A stretch of DNA of 23,981 nt from JASGDB01 sp049841315 (GTDB lineage: Bacteria; Bacteroidota; Bacteroidia; Flavobacteriales; Weeksellaceae), in contig JASGDB010000045.1 in the NCBI GenBank assembly GCA_049841315.1, forward strand, positions 1 through 23,981, read 5' to 3'. The translations under genes and the position numbers were made by a program. The stretch's first letter is position 1. Each line of letters opens with the position of its first letter. Under the pieces are notes generated by a model that worked only from the letters and a program-made list of their open reading frames with translations, did not search any database and was not told the origin of the DNA. Below are positions 7,083 to 15,788 of this stretch, piece by piece.

Positions 7083-7934
7083 TTAATCCTTGTCCGCCCA
7101 AACCTCTTTTGCTATCGGTTTTCCGCTTCTGCTCCATTCGCTCCACGAACCGACATACAGATTCGGAATTTCAAATCCTGCGGAAGTTAGTGCAAGAATG
7201 GTATGACAGGCAGTAACGCCCGAACCGCAGTGAATAATCAGTTTTTTTGATTTTTCTTGGAGAAGTTCAGCGTATTTTTCTCTGAGAATTTCGGATGTTA
7301 AAAAATTTCCGTTTTCATCCAGATTTTCCGAAAAAGGAATATTAATGGCTTTCGGAATATGTCCTGCAACCCAATCAATCGGTTCGGATTCTCCGCGATA
7401 ACGGTACGCATCGCGAACATCAATCACCGTTGCCGAATTTTCTTCGAATTCTTTTTCTACATCATCTATCGTGGAAACCGGAAATTTCCAGTGCGTTCTT
7501 TCGTTCAGATTTCCTTTTTCAAAAATCTCCTCTCCGGAAGAAAATTCTACATTTTCTTTTTCAGCCGCCAGAAATCCGCCGTCCAGAACCTGCACATTTT
7601 CCAATCCGAAAGATTTTAGCATCCACCACAATCTTGCGGCGGCATTTGCTCCGTTTTTATCATCATAAACCACAATGTGAGAATGTTCATCAACACCGGA
7701 ATTTTCCAAAGTTTTTCGGAATTTTTCCAAAGACGGAAGCGGGTGTCTTCCTCCATTGGCAGCGTTTTCGGGAACTTCCGCCAAATCTTTTTCCAAATCC
7801 AGAAACCGTGCTCCTTTAATATGCTTTTCGAGATAATTCTGATGAGCGTCTTTTCCGGCTCTTGCATCGAAAATGACTAAATCTTTTTCAGAAAGAATTT
7901 TCTTAAAATCTAATATGTTTATGATTGAATTCAT
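7083..7934 (-). CDS. sseA: Two-domain sulfurtransferase (3-mercaptopyruvate type)
   Basis: A 283-residue tandem rhodanese enzyme that moves a sulfane sulfur from a donor to a thiol acceptor or cyanide; cytoplasmic. The inactive N-terminal rhodanese domain covers about residues 5-130 (FDARAGKDAH, ARLWWMLKSFG) and the active C-terminal domain about 150-280 (VIDVRDAYRYRG, GHIPKAINIPF). The active-site loop starts at Cys236 and reads CGSGVTAC, as in E. coli SseA-type mercaptopyruvate sulfurtransferases rather than the CRKGVT loop of thiosulfate-preferring enzymes. It begins 7 nt after the lipoprotein stop and is probably co-transcribed with it. The sub-type call follows from the loop only; the true donor is not shown. 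Confidence 0.92.
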   Translation of the reverse strand: MNSIINILDFKKILSEKDLVIFDARAGKDAHQNYLEKHIKGARFLDLEKDLAEVPENAANGGRHPLPSLEKFRKTLENSGVDEHSHIVVYDDKNGANAAARLWWMLKSFGLENVQVLDGGFLAAEKENVEFSSGEEIFEKGNLNERTHWKFPVSTIDDVEKEFEENSATVIDVRDAYRYRGESEPIDWVAGHIPKAINIPFSENLDENGNFLTSEILREKYAELLQEKSKKLIIHCGSGVTACHTILALTSAGFEIPNLYVGSWSEWSRSGKPIAKEVWADKD

Positions 7935-7941
7935 AAAGAAA

Positions 7942-8631
7942 TTAAAACGTACTGCAATCTATATTATATTCTTGATAAATCTCCGTTTCTTCATTGGTGT
8001 GCAGAAGTATTTTTTTCAAATGCTCCTGATTGTTAATATAATAGCGGAATTTCACATAACAATCGGTGTTTGGTCTTAAAAAGAAAAAGTCATTTATAAC
8101 TTCATTTTCAGTATATGATGAGTGGTGTCCAAACTCAGGCCATAATGTAAACTCAGGCGAATCTACACTTATTGAAAAAGGAGGGTTATTATTTTTAATA
8201 ATTGTCGCCTTAAAATTAAATTTCACAGGTTTCCATAATGGAAAATCAATATCAGTGGTTTTGCCCATTTCTATTGGTTTAAGTTCGTCGAATATTTCAA
8301 GTCGGTAACCACTATCGAACTCTAAGTAATAGCGGTAGTTTCCACGTCCGTTTTCCGGAATATAACCAAATGTGTAATTATAATATCCGTCATTATCGGT
8401 TTTTACTTCTGCTATTTTTTCTTCGTGCCAACAACTGCTGACAACACCTCCGCAATACTGTTTCCATTCACGCTTTAATGTCAAACTGTAATTTGAAAAC
8501 GGTTTGTTTGTGGTTGGGTCAAAAACCCTTCCCGTAACTGTCGTTGGAACAGGCGTTTGTCCTTTGTCGTAATCTTCTTCTCTGCACGAAAACAGGAGTA
8601 AAACAGTCAAAATTAAAAACAGATTTTTCAT
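7942..8631 (-). CDS. Lipoprotein with carboxypeptidase-regulatory-like domain
   Basis: A 229-residue putative lipoprotein. The N-terminus MKNLFLILTVLLLFSC is a type II signal peptide with the lipobox ending at Cys16, so the mature protein is lipid-anchored. Residues 34-110 (TVTGRVFDPTTNKPF, then DNDGYYNYTFGYI) resemble the carboxypeptidase-regulatory-like / transthyretin-type beta-sandwich common in Bacteroidetes surface proteins. Two cysteines in YCGGVVSSCW may form a disulfide. The rest is unrecognised, with many aromatic residues. An upstream ATG at 8643 is less likely because it would put Met-Cys-Leu-Phe before the signal peptide. The gene reads as more AT-rich than the enzymes on either side and has no evident link to them, though it is closely spaced with both (14 nt and 7 nt). 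Confidence 0.82.
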   Translation of the reverse strand: MKNLFLILTVLLLFSCREEDYDKGQTPVPTTVTGRVFDPTTNKPFSNYSLTLKREWKQYCGGVVSSCWHEEKIAEVKTDNDGYYNYTFGYIPENGRGNYRYYLEFDSGYRLEIFDELKPIEMGKTTDIDFPLWKPVKFNFKATIIKNNNPPFSISVDSPEFTLWPEFGHHSSYTENEVINDFFFLRPNTDCYVKFRYYINNQEHLKKILLHTNEETEIYQEYNIDCSTF

Positions 8632-8645
8632 AAATAAACACACTA

Positions 8646-9494
8646 TTAAAATTTAAAAATATCCTTCGCTTTATTATAAGCCGATTCAAAGTTAAGCAGA
8701 TTCTGATGAATATCTATTTTTTCCGCCGCCATAAAGTTGAAAACCTGCTCTGTCGGCATATTTCCTACCAAATCGTCTTTCGCCATCGGACAGCCGCCGA
8801 TTCCTTTAATTGCAGAATCGAAATTCCGGCAGCCTTTGTCGTAAGCGGCTTTCAGTTTTTTGTAGGAATCTTCGTAGCGGTTATGGAAATGCGCTCCGAA
8901 AGTGATTCCGGGAAATTTCGGCGGAATTTTCTCAAAAAGAAGAGCAATACTTTCCGGAGTTGCCACGCCTGTCGTATCCGAAAGTTGAATCGTGGTAATT
9001 CCGATTTCAGAAAAACGTTTTGCCCAAAAATCCACATCTTCCCATTTCCACATTTCGCCGTAAGGATTTCCGAAAGCCATTGAAAAATAGAGGTGCAGAT
9101 GTTTTCCCTGAGATTTCGCCATTTCGTGAATTTCCTGAATCTGGCGGAAGGCTTCTTCCTGATTTTTATTCGTATTCCGGTACTGAAACGTTTCTGAAAT
9201 GGAAAAAGGAAATCCGAGAATATCCACGCTTTCGTGCTGCAAGGCTCTTTCTGCGCCGCTTATATTGGCGACAATTACGGAAATCATCGTGTTGGAAACA
9301 GATTTGTCGATATTTTCCATTATTTCTCCCGAATCCGCCATTTGCGGAATTGCTTTCGGGGAAACAAAACTTCCGCAGTCCAGCACATCGAATTTCACTT
9401 CCATCAAAGCATTGATGTAGTCGATTTTTTTCTGAGTCGGGATAAATTCGCTCCAGCCCTGCATCGCATCGCGTGGACATTCCGTAAGAAACAT
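8646..9494 (-). CDS. HMG-CoA lyase-like enzyme
   Basis: A 282-residue TIM-barrel lyase of the DRE-TIM family, most like hydroxymethylglutaryl-CoA lyase, which splits HMG-CoA to acetyl-CoA and acetoacetate in leucine breakdown. Visible landmarks are Arg8-Asp9 in ECPRDAMQGW, FVSPKAIPQM (residues 43-52), the metal-binding HFH at 202-204 and the Cys235 loop GIGGCPMA. Compared with human HMG-CoA lyase from memory, several conserved spots differ: GPRDGLQ reads CPRDAMQ, the Glu of ETTSFVSP is Asp39, and the Asp after HCH is Asn205. The N-terminus is also a little short. It is first in the minus-strand operon. Another acyl-CoA or alpha-keto-acid-type lyase activity is possible. Confidence 0.85.
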   Translation of the reverse strand: MFLTECPRDAMQGWSEFIPTQKKIDYINALMEVKFDVLDCGSFVSPKAIPQMADSGEIMENIDKSVSNTMISVIVANISGAERALQHESVDILGFPFSISETFQYRNTNKNQEEAFRQIQEIHEMAKSQGKHLHLYFSMAFGNPYGEMWKWEDVDFWAKRFSEIGITTIQLSDTTGVATPESIALLFEKIPPKFPGITFGAHFHNRYEDSYKKLKAAYDKGCRNFDSAIKGIGGCPMAKDDLVGNMPTEQVFNFMAAEKIDIHQNLLNFESAYNKAKDIFKF

Positions 9495-9513
9495 ATTCGT
9501 TTTTTTGATTTTT

Positions 9514-9521
9514 TAAAGATA
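9514..9521 (-). promoter_or_regulatory. Possible -7 element of the HMG-CoA lyase-like operon
   Basis: TATCTTTA on the minus strand (9521-9514) matches TAnnTTTG at all but the last base and lies 19 nt before the ATG at 9494. The 194-bp gap 9495-9688 would thus hold two divergent promoters. Confidence 0.35.
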
Positions 9522-9656
9522 ATAAAACTTTGTTTTAACGGATAAAATTTAACAAACAGAATTATCTTTTTGATAATCAATATGTTAAAAATTAATAAAA
9601 CCGAAACGTTTTTTTAAATATTTTCAAAAAACTTCGGCAGACTCACGATTAAACCT

Positions 9657-9664
9657 TAAATTTG
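9657..9664 (+). promoter_or_regulatory. -7 promoter element of pepT
   Basis: TAAATTTG is an exact TAnnTTTG match, 24 nt before the ATG at 9689. No TTG lies at the expected upstream distance. Confidence 0.5.
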
Positions 9665-9688
9665 TTAGCCGTTATTTAAAAACAAAAT

Positions 9689-10954
9689 ATGATTACAATA
9701 GACTTCAACCACGAGTGGGAAATGAAACTCCTGAACCGTTTCCTAAATTATGTGAAAATCTATTCCACCAGCGACCCTAAAAGTGAAACAACGCCTTCCA
9801 CACCGCAGCAATGGGATATGGCGAAATATCTTTTTGAAGAACTGAAATCGTTGGGACTTTCGGATGTTTCTATGGACGACAAAGGGTATATTTTCGCATA
9901 CATTCCGTCCAATCTGGAAAATGATAATGAACCTGTGGTCGGATTTATCGCACATTACGATTCTTCTCCCGATTTCAACGGGAAAAATGTAAATCCGCAG
10001 GTTTGGGAAGATTACAACGGACAGGATTTGGTTTTAAATAAAGAAACCGGATTCACGCTTTCTCCTTCAAAATTTGAAAGCCTGAAAGATTATGTCGGAA
10101 AAACGCTGATTACGACGGACGGAACTTCGCTTCTCAGTGCCGATGATAAGGCAGGAGTTGCCGAAATTGTAACTGCTGCGGAATATCTTCTGGCACATCC
10201 CGAAATCAAACACGGAAAAATTGCAATCGGTTTTAATCCTGATGAAGAAATCGGGCGAGGTGCGCATCATTTCGATGTGGAGAAATTCGGTGCGGAATGG
10301 GCTTATACAATGGACGGCGGCGAAGTCGGCGAACTGGAATACGAAAATTTCAATGCGGCAGGAGCGGTTGTGAAAATCCACGGACTGAGCGTACATCCGG
10401 GTTATGCTTTCGGAAAAATGGTAAATGCGAGTCTTCTTGCCGCCGAATTTGTAAAAATGCTTCCCGAAAACGAAACGCCTTCTACAACAAAAGGTTTTGA
10501 AGGATTTTATCATTTAACTGATTTTAATTCCGATGTTTCCGAAGCGAAATTGCAATACATTATCCGCGACCACGATGCTGCGAAATTTGAAAACCGCAAA
10601 AAATTCATTCAGGACAAAGTAGCGGAATTCAATCAGAAATACGGAGCAGGAACCGCCGAAATTGAGATAAAAGAGCAGTACCGCAATATGAAGCAGCAGT
10701 TTGAGGGGAAAATGCACATCATCGATATTGCAGCACAGGCAATGAAAGATGCCAACATCGAACCGAAAATAAAAGCAATCCGAGGCGGAACGGACGGAGC
10801 ACAACTTTCGTATATGGGACTTCCGTGTCCGAATATTTTTGCCGGAGGAATCAATTTCCATGGGCCTTACGAATATGTCGCACTGGAAAGTATGGAAAAA
10901 GCCGTGAAAGTAATTGTAAACATCGTAAAATCCGTGAAAGACAAACAGTTATAA
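9689..10954 (+). CDS. pepT: Peptidase T (tripeptide aminopeptidase, M20 family)
   Basis: A zinc-dependent cytoplasmic exopeptidase that removes the N-terminal residue from tripeptides. The protein has 421 residues, near the usual 405-415. Metal and catalytic landmarks are His89/Asp91 in IAHYDSSPDF, LLSADDKAG with Asp152, the Glu186-Glu187 pair in PDEEIGRG, Asp209 in MDGGEVGE, and a late metal-ligand region FHGPYEYV. The dimerisation lid lies between about residues 220 and 335. Starting at the second Met (9722, MKLLNRFLNYV) would match E. coli PepT more closely, so either ATG is possible; the promoter box at 9657 serves both. It converges on the glycan cluster with only 35 bp between stop codons and no visible terminator. 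Confidence 0.94.
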   Translation: MITIDFNHEWEMKLLNRFLNYVKIYSTSDPKSETTPSTPQQWDMAKYLFEELKSLGLSDVSMDDKGYIFAYIPSNLENDNEPVVGFIAHYDSSPDFNGKNVNPQVWEDYNGQDLVLNKETGFTLSPSKFESLKDYVGKTLITTDGTSLLSADDKAGVAEIVTAAEYLLAHPEIKHGKIAIGFNPDEEIGRGAHHFDVEKFGAEWAYTMDGGEVGELEYENFNAAGAVVKIHGLSVHPGYAFGKMVNASLLAAEFVKMLPENETPSTTKGFEGFYHLTDFNSDVSEAKLQYIIRDHDAAKFENRKKFIQDKVAEFNQKYGAGTAEIEIKEQYRNMKQQFEGKMHIIDIAAQAMKDANIEPKIKAIRGGTDGAQLSYMGLPCPNIFAGGINFHGPYEYVALESMEKAVKVIVNIVKSVKDKQL

Positions 10955-10989
10955 ATTTGCTTTCTTTTCAGGCTTCTGATTTGAAACAC

Positions 10990-11553
10990 CTATTTTTTCA
11001 CAGCCTTATAGGTATGCGGAAGATGTTCTTTGATATAAGCATCCAGATTTGGACGGATTTTTTCAAGTTCACGAGGATATATGACGTTGTTTTCCAGTGC
11101 TTTATCTCCGTATTCTTCAATCGTACAGATGAATTTTGCCGGAACTCCCGCATAAACCGAATTATCAGGCATTGAGGAATTAAGCACTGAACCCGCTCCC
11201 AGAATGGAGTTGTCGCCCATTTGTGAACCGGGAAGAAAAGTACAGTTATTTCCTACAAAACAGTTTTTTCCGATTCGTATTCTTCCGAAATTTCTGGCAT
11301 CCTTATATTTTTCCATGCTTCGGATGGTGTACATTGCTCCGTCGTGGTTGATGAACGTGCATCCGGCTGTGATTTTGGTGCGGTCGCCGATTTCGATAAG
11401 ATAAGGCTCTGAACCGAAAGCCGGAGCTTCGATGAAAATAACGTCTTTTCCTACTTTCATTCCGCGCTGTTTGCAGATTTCTATGTAGGCTTTGTCGTGG
11501 AGATTTTTCCAGACGGTATGAATTTTCAGGATGATTCGGTAAAGGAAATTCAT
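10990..11553 (-). CDS. Hexapeptide-repeat acyltransferase (WcaF/CysE-like)
   Basis: A 187-residue left-handed beta-helix acyltransferase, probably acetylating a sugar of the glycan made by this cluster. Imperfect hexapeptide turns run from about residue 50 to 145 (IEIGDRTKITAGC, RIGKNCFVGNNC, MGDNSILGAGSVL), ending with the typical VYAGVPAKF closing turn at about 143-151. His70 in FINHDG is the likely catalytic base. It is the last gene of the minus-strand cluster, and its start overlaps the end of the GT4 gene by 4 nt (ATGA), indicating coupled translation. The acceptor cannot be read from sequence. Confidence 0.9.
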   Translation of the reverse strand: MNFLYRIILKIHTVWKNLHDKAYIEICKQRGMKVGKDVIFIEAPAFGSEPYLIEIGDRTKITAGCTFINHDGAMYTIRSMEKYKDARNFGRIRIGKNCFVGNNCTFLPGSQMGDNSILGAGSVLNSSMPDNSVYAGVPAKFICTIEEYGDKALENNVIYPRELEKIRPNLDAYIKEHLPHTYKAVKK

Positions 11554-12719
11554 TTTGATTTTTCTGCTAATTTAGTAATGATATTTTCAACTGTGTCAAA
11601 AATAATCTGATTATCGAACTGTTTTTCAGAATCTTTCAGATGTTCCTGAATTTCTGACACCAATTTTTTATTCGTCATGAATTCTTTCATTGCTTCGTAA
11701 ATTGCTTCCGTTTCGTACGGAATAAGATAGCCGTTTTTCTCATGCGTTATCATCTCCGGAATTCCGCCGACATTGGTAGCAATAATCGGTTTCTGCAAAA
11801 TTAAAGTATCTGCGATAATCAAAGGCCAGCCTTCCGATTCCGACGGAAGAATGAAAAAATCGGCATTTTTTACAAACGGATAAGGATTGAGAAGCGAACC
11901 GGATAAAATGAAAGAATTTTTTACGCCCATTTTTTCTGCCTGATTTTCAAGATTTTCTTTTTCTTCACCGTCACCAATGACATAGATTTTGTGAGGAAAA
12001 CCGTCTTTCAGAAGCTGTGTGTGAGCGTCAAGCAATTTATGATGCCCTTTCCGGGAGTGCAGTCTTCCAACGGTAACGAAAACCGGATTTTCGGTTTCAA
12101 AATCGGGTTGAAATTCAGCAGCTTTCTGTTTCAGTTCTTCGATAGGAATGGCGTTTCGGATGACTTGATTCGGAGGAAGAACAATATCGGGATAGGTTTC
12201 TGTAAAAATATCTTTTGCCTGCTGAGAACCCCAGAAAAAATAATCAAACTGCGGAATCTGCTTTAAAATCAAAGGAACGGCAGGCTGCAATTTCGGATAA
12301 GTGATGTCCGAATGAAACCACCCGATTTTTTTCGATTTTTTATTGGAAGAATTCAGCACATCGCTGAACATCGTATATCCGGTTGCAATTTCCACATTCG
12401 CATCGTTGTTCAAAATAAAATGGTCGGGAATTGCCGGAAACGTTCTGTACAGCCAGAGTTTTGCGCCCCGAAGTGCTAATTGGATTTTACGGATAAAAGG
12501 ATTTTTAGAGAAATCTTCTTTTCCTTTTGCCAGCGTTTTAAAATCAACAAAATCAGGAATTTCATTCCGAAGTTCTCCCTGAAAAAGATTAAGGCACAAT
12601 CGTAAATCAAACTTGTTGCGGTTCAGATTGTTCAGCATGCTCAGCAGCACTTTTTCCACGCCGCCCATTTCCATAGAGCGGTGGCGGAAGAGCACTTTTA
12701 TTTTTTTCTCCTGTTTCAT
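11550..12719 (-). CDS. GT4-family glycosyltransferase
   Basis: A 389-residue retaining glycosyltransferase with a GT-B fold, acting at the cytoplasmic face of the inner membrane. The N-terminal domain carries the acceptor-side loop MEMGGVEKVLLSML (residues 16-29). The C-terminal nucleotide-sugar domain starts with FVTVGRLHSRKGHHKLL (214-230) and carries IGDGEEKENL (248-257) and SESEGWPLIIADTL (293-306). In this last motif, the usual E-x7-E pair reads Glu296-x7-Asp304, a conservative but notable change at a donor-binding position. The gene directly abuts the acyltransferase-3 stop codon and overlaps the next gene by 4 nt. Confidence 0.93.
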   Translation of the reverse strand: MKQEKKIKVLFRHRSMEMGGVEKVLLSMLNNLNRNKFDLRLCLNLFQGELRNEIPDFVDFKTLAKGKEDFSKNPFIRKIQLALRGAKLWLYRTFPAIPDHFILNNDANVEIATGYTMFSDVLNSSNKKSKKIGWFHSDITYPKLQPAVPLILKQIPQFDYFFWGSQQAKDIFTETYPDIVLPPNQVIRNAIPIEELKQKAAEFQPDFETENPVFVTVGRLHSRKGHHKLLDAHTQLLKDGFPHKIYVIGDGEEKENLENQAEKMGVKNSFILSGSLLNPYPFVKNADFFILPSESEGWPLIIADTLILQKPIIATNVGGIPEMITHEKNGYLIPYETEAIYEAMKEFMTNKKLVSEIQEHLKDSEKQFDNQIIFDTVENIITKLAEKSK

Positions 12720-13793
12720 TTATGCTTTGCTTTTTCCGAATTTTCTACGAATCCAGAGATTCGCCGGTTCTTCTAAATATTTGAACATCAGAATGGAAAT
12801 GATATTCAATAGTACAAAGATAACCACTCTGCTTTCGCTGATATATTCATAAATGTAATTCGGAATGAATCCTTTATGAATCAGATAAAAAATATAAGAG
12901 CTTTTCCCGAGCAGCACAAGCCATTTCGTAGAGAGGATTTTCTGGACAATCGTTTTCTCGTGAATCAATCCCCAAAGCAGTGGGGCAATCCCGAAAATGC
13001 TCAGCAATGTCATTTCTGAAAAACGGCCGATGTCGGATTTTAAATCAAAATTTATCGCGACATAATGTCTCGTAAAAAGATATAAAGTAATGACTGCCAG
13101 TCCGAACCATGTTGTCCATTTCGTATTGGCGGAGACTTTCTTTTTAAGCATCAGATAGGCTAATCCGATTCCGGTAAAAAATTCAATGATATAAGCGTGA
13201 ATGTGAGTTTGGAGAAAACCGTAAGTATTTTCGGGAGCTCCGGTCATCCATTTCAGCACCGCAAAAACTCCGAAGATAACAAGCGGAAGAATGAAAAGCC
13301 AGCTTTTCCATTTCCGGATAAGAATGAAATAAAACGGAGCGGTAAAATAAAACATTTCCTCCAGCGTGAGTGTCCAGCCCTGTGGAATTCCGGCAAAGAA
13401 AAAATCTTTAAACAAGGCTTTTATCATGGTTATTGAAGTAATAACTTCGTACGTTTTGTAAGAATTCCACGTTTGATTTTGGAGAAACCAGACTGCGAAA
13501 ACCGCAATCGTAATCAGAAAATACATCGGATAAATCCTCGCCACACGGTTCACGAGATATTTTTTGAGATGTATCGGATAATCATTGTAATAGCGGTAGG
13601 TTATCAGGAAACCGCTCAAAACAAAAAACATATCCACACCTATATGGAATTCCCACGTTACCAGCTTAATGAGCTTCGGAAGTGCCGGATTTTTAAAGGG
13701 CATGAAATGATACACAAAAATCATCCATGCCGCAATGGCACGGTAACCTGTGAGTGCCGGGAAAAACTGTTTTGTATTGTCGTTTTTTATCAT
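12720..13793 (-). CDS. Acyltransferase-3 family membrane protein
   Basis: A 357-residue inner-membrane O-acyltransferase of the OafA/NodX kind, which acetylates or otherwise acylates a surface or lipid-linked sugar. About ten hydrophobic segments are present. The family marks are Arg18-x10-His29 in YRAIAAWMIFVYHF and GVDMFFVLSGFLI near residues 52-64. There is no C-terminal SGNH domain. The start at 13793 (MIKNDNTKQFF) lies 2 nt after the preceding stop; the longer frame to 13859 would overlap the upstream glycosyltransferase by 64 nt. With two hexapeptide acyltransferases nearby, the product glycan is probably acylated more than once. Confidence 0.91.
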   Translation of the reverse strand: MIKNDNTKQFFPALTGYRAIAAWMIFVYHFMPFKNPALPKLIKLVTWEFHIGVDMFFVLSGFLITYRYYNDYPIHLKKYLVNRVARIYPMYFLITIAVFAVWFLQNQTWNSYKTYEVITSITMIKALFKDFFFAGIPQGWTLTLEEMFYFTAPFYFILIRKWKSWLFILPLVIFGVFAVLKWMTGAPENTYGFLQTHIHAYIIEFFTGIGLAYLMLKKKVSANTKWTTWFGLAVITLYLFTRHYVAINFDLKSDIGRFSEMTLLSIFGIAPLLWGLIHEKTIVQKILSTKWLVLLGKSSYIFYLIHKGFIPNYIYEYISESRVVIFVLLNIISILMFKYLEEPANLWIRRKFGKSKA

Positions 13794-13795
13794 AT

Positions 13796-14818
13796 TTATT
13801 CTGTTTCTGCGCCTATATTTTTGTATTGATTCCTGAATTTTTCCGCCCAGAGAAACCATTCGGAAAACTGTGCGTCCGGATGATTTTCTTTATCCAAAAA
13901 CTGTTTGAAATAACTGTCGGAAAAATCTTTAGGATAATTTTCCATTGCATCAAAATCTCCGATGTACCACGCTTCATTGATGATAAAATTGAATCGGTTG
14001 ACATCAAAATGGTTTCCGTATTCGTGATACGAACCTGTCGCGGAAGATTTGAAAGTAGTCTTCATCACTTCCTCCGAAGATTGGGCAAATACGGCTTTTT
14101 TATTTTTATGAAACCAAGCTGCGGCATTTCGGAGCTGCTGTTTTTCGTCTACTTTTCCGGCGGCATCTTCCCAAATCGCCAGCCAGTAATTTTTATCGTA
14201 CAATCCCATGAGAATCGAGTTGATGCTCCAGTATTTTTCTTTGGTTTGGTTGTCCACAAAGCCTAATTTATAAAGAATTGTGTAGAATTTATACTTGTTG
14301 TACATAAACCAGTCCATCACGGTTTTTCCTGCGGTAAAAAGATTTTTCGGAGTAACTTCCGTGAGGTTTTCGGAAAGTTTTTGGATTTTGCAGAACGATT
14401 CGTCGTTTTTCATTCCGAGCCAGCCTAATTTTACCAAAGGAATATTGAATTTTTCCATTTCATCAACTACGGAATCAATGTGGATTTCTTTCGTGAACCA
14501 AACGTCGTCTTCCGTAACGAGAACGTATTTTTCCGCTTCTGCCACGGCATTTTTCCATAAATCAGTCGGAATTTTAAAGCCGTCAATAGGAGTTCCGTTT
14601 TTCAGATTTTCATCAATCGCTTTTCGTTTTTCTTCCGCCTGCGATGAAAGCCTGAAAGCTGTCTCAGGATATTTTTCTTTTAGCTTAACAAGATATTTCT
14701 CCTGAGTTCCGTCGTCCAGAACCGTAATGCGGAAATTTCCCTTCACATTTTTCAGAATGGAAGCAATGCATCTGTCCAGATAAAACGGACGGTTAAAAGA
14801 TTTGATGAGAATATCCAT
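13796..14818 (-). CDS. GT2-like glycosyltransferase, divergent
   Basis: A 340-residue GT-A-type glycosyltransferase. The N-terminus MDILIKSFNRPFYLDRCIAS and ITVLDDGTQE (residues 31-40) are the nucleotide-binding strand-helix pattern of the fold, and LVTEDDVWF (100-108) supplies the metal-binding acidic cluster in place of a plain DxD. The C-terminal half is unfamiliar, rich in Trp, Tyr and Lys (KEKYWSINSILMGLYD, NAAAWFHKNKK), and may bind the acceptor. The ATG shares a base with the stop codon of the upstream GT2 gene (TAATG), so the two are coupled. The sugar specificity is not predictable. Confidence 0.82.
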   Translation of the reverse strand: MDILIKSFNRPFYLDRCIASILKNVKGNFRITVLDDGTQEKYLVKLKEKYPETAFRLSSQAEEKRKAIDENLKNGTPIDGFKIPTDLWKNAVAEAEKYVLVTEDDVWFTKEIHIDSVVDEMEKFNIPLVKLGWLGMKNDESFCKIQKLSENLTEVTPKNLFTAGKTVMDWFMYNKYKFYTILYKLGFVDNQTKEKYWSINSILMGLYDKNYWLAIWEDAAGKVDEKQQLRNAAAWFHKNKKAVFAQSSEEVMKTTFKSSATGSYHEYGNHFDVNRFNFIINEAWYIGDFDAMENYPKDFSDSYFKQFLDKENHPDAQFSEWFLWAEKFRNQYKNIGAETE

Positions 14819-15786
14819 TACGAAATCAGGAGTTTAGAATACAGTTTGGATGAAGGATTCGGAAGCGCTGAAGCGATTTTGTATTTCAATACGGATTGGT
14901 TCGGATAGAATTTTTTTATTTTCTTTAAAATAGAGTTAAGTTCTTCTTTTTCAGAGAATTTCAAAGCTGTTTTAACGGCAAAGACAAGGTCTTCCAAAGA
15001 GCTTTTATAATCAGAATCGGTAATTTTCTGAATGTTTTCCGGCTTGAAATCATCATAGCTGTCTTTTCCCGAATTCTTGCTTTCGAGGTAAAAAGCTCTT
15101 GCTTTTTCCACCATCATCCACCGGATAAATGTTTTATCTTTTCGGGAAATTGATGAGTCTAAAACTCTGTATTTCAGTAAAATTTCGGGGATATTTGCCA
15201 TTTTTTTGTTCTGAAGCATCAGCCTGAAATAGAGGTCGTAATCTTCGCAGGACAGCATTTTTTCACGATAGCGGATTTTCCCGTCGTTGCGGAACATCAG
15301 CACAGGATGATACAATGCGATGCTTTTGTACATTGTGTTTTTGATTTCCGAATCGGACACGGGAGCGGATTTTATTGAAATGTGATTGTCGTTTTCATCC
15401 ATCATTTCAAGATTTGCCCCGACAATGAAAAGCTCCGCATCGCCTTCCAGTACAGCGATTTGTTTTTCAAATCTTTCGGGAAGCGAAATGTCGTCAGCAT
15501 CCATTCGGGCAATATATTTTCCTCTGGATTTATCCAATCCGATATTGAGATTTTCAATAAAACCTGCCGCACCTTTGTTCTTATCTTTTTTAATGAGAAC
15601 AATCCTCGAATCTTTTCGGGCATATTCTTCTAAAATTTCAAGTGAGCGGTCGGTTGAGCAGTCTTCAATAATAATGAATTCAAAATCCTGAAAAGTCTGA
15701 TTCAGAACGGAATCAACGGCTTTGTGGAGATATTTTTCCGCATTGAATACGGACATTACGACGGATAAAACGGGCATTGTATTCAT
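14818..15786 (-). CDS. GT2-family glycosyltransferase
   Basis: A 322-residue inverting glycosyltransferase with a GT-A fold. The N-terminal donor domain shows LSVVMSVFNAEKYLHKAVDS (residues 7-26), IIIEDCSTDRSLEIL (38-52) and the metal-binding Asp96-Ala-Asp98-Asp99 in IARMDADD. CEDYDLYFRL near the middle carries the probable catalytic base. A long charged C-terminal region follows. The ATG at 15786 is 2 nt behind the ATPase stop codon; starting at 15825 would overlap that gene by 37 nt, and an alternative ATG lies at 15777. It has no recognisable promoter of its own, so it may be read from the promoter ahead of the ATPase. Confidence 0.93.
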   Translation of the reverse strand: MNTMPVLSVVMSVFNAEKYLHKAVDSVLNQTFQDFEFIIIEDCSTDRSLEILEEYARKDSRIVLIKKDKNKGAAGFIENLNIGLDKSRGKYIARMDADDISLPERFEKQIAVLEGDAELFIVGANLEMMDENDNHISIKSAPVSDSEIKNTMYKSIALYHPVLMFRNDGKIRYREKMLSCEDYDLYFRLMLQNKKMANIPEILLKYRVLDSSISRKDKTFIRWMMVEKARAFYLESKNSGKDSYDDFKPENIQKITDSDYKSSLEDLVFAVKTALKFSEKEELNSILKKIKKFYPNQSVLKYKIASALPNPSSKLYSKLLIS

Positions 15787-15788
15787 GA

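Noticed and set aside
7359..7880. Overlapping plus-strand open frames across the sulfurtransferase gene
   Set aside because: Phe/Arg/Ser-rich shadow translations opposite a gene with intact rhodanese motifs.
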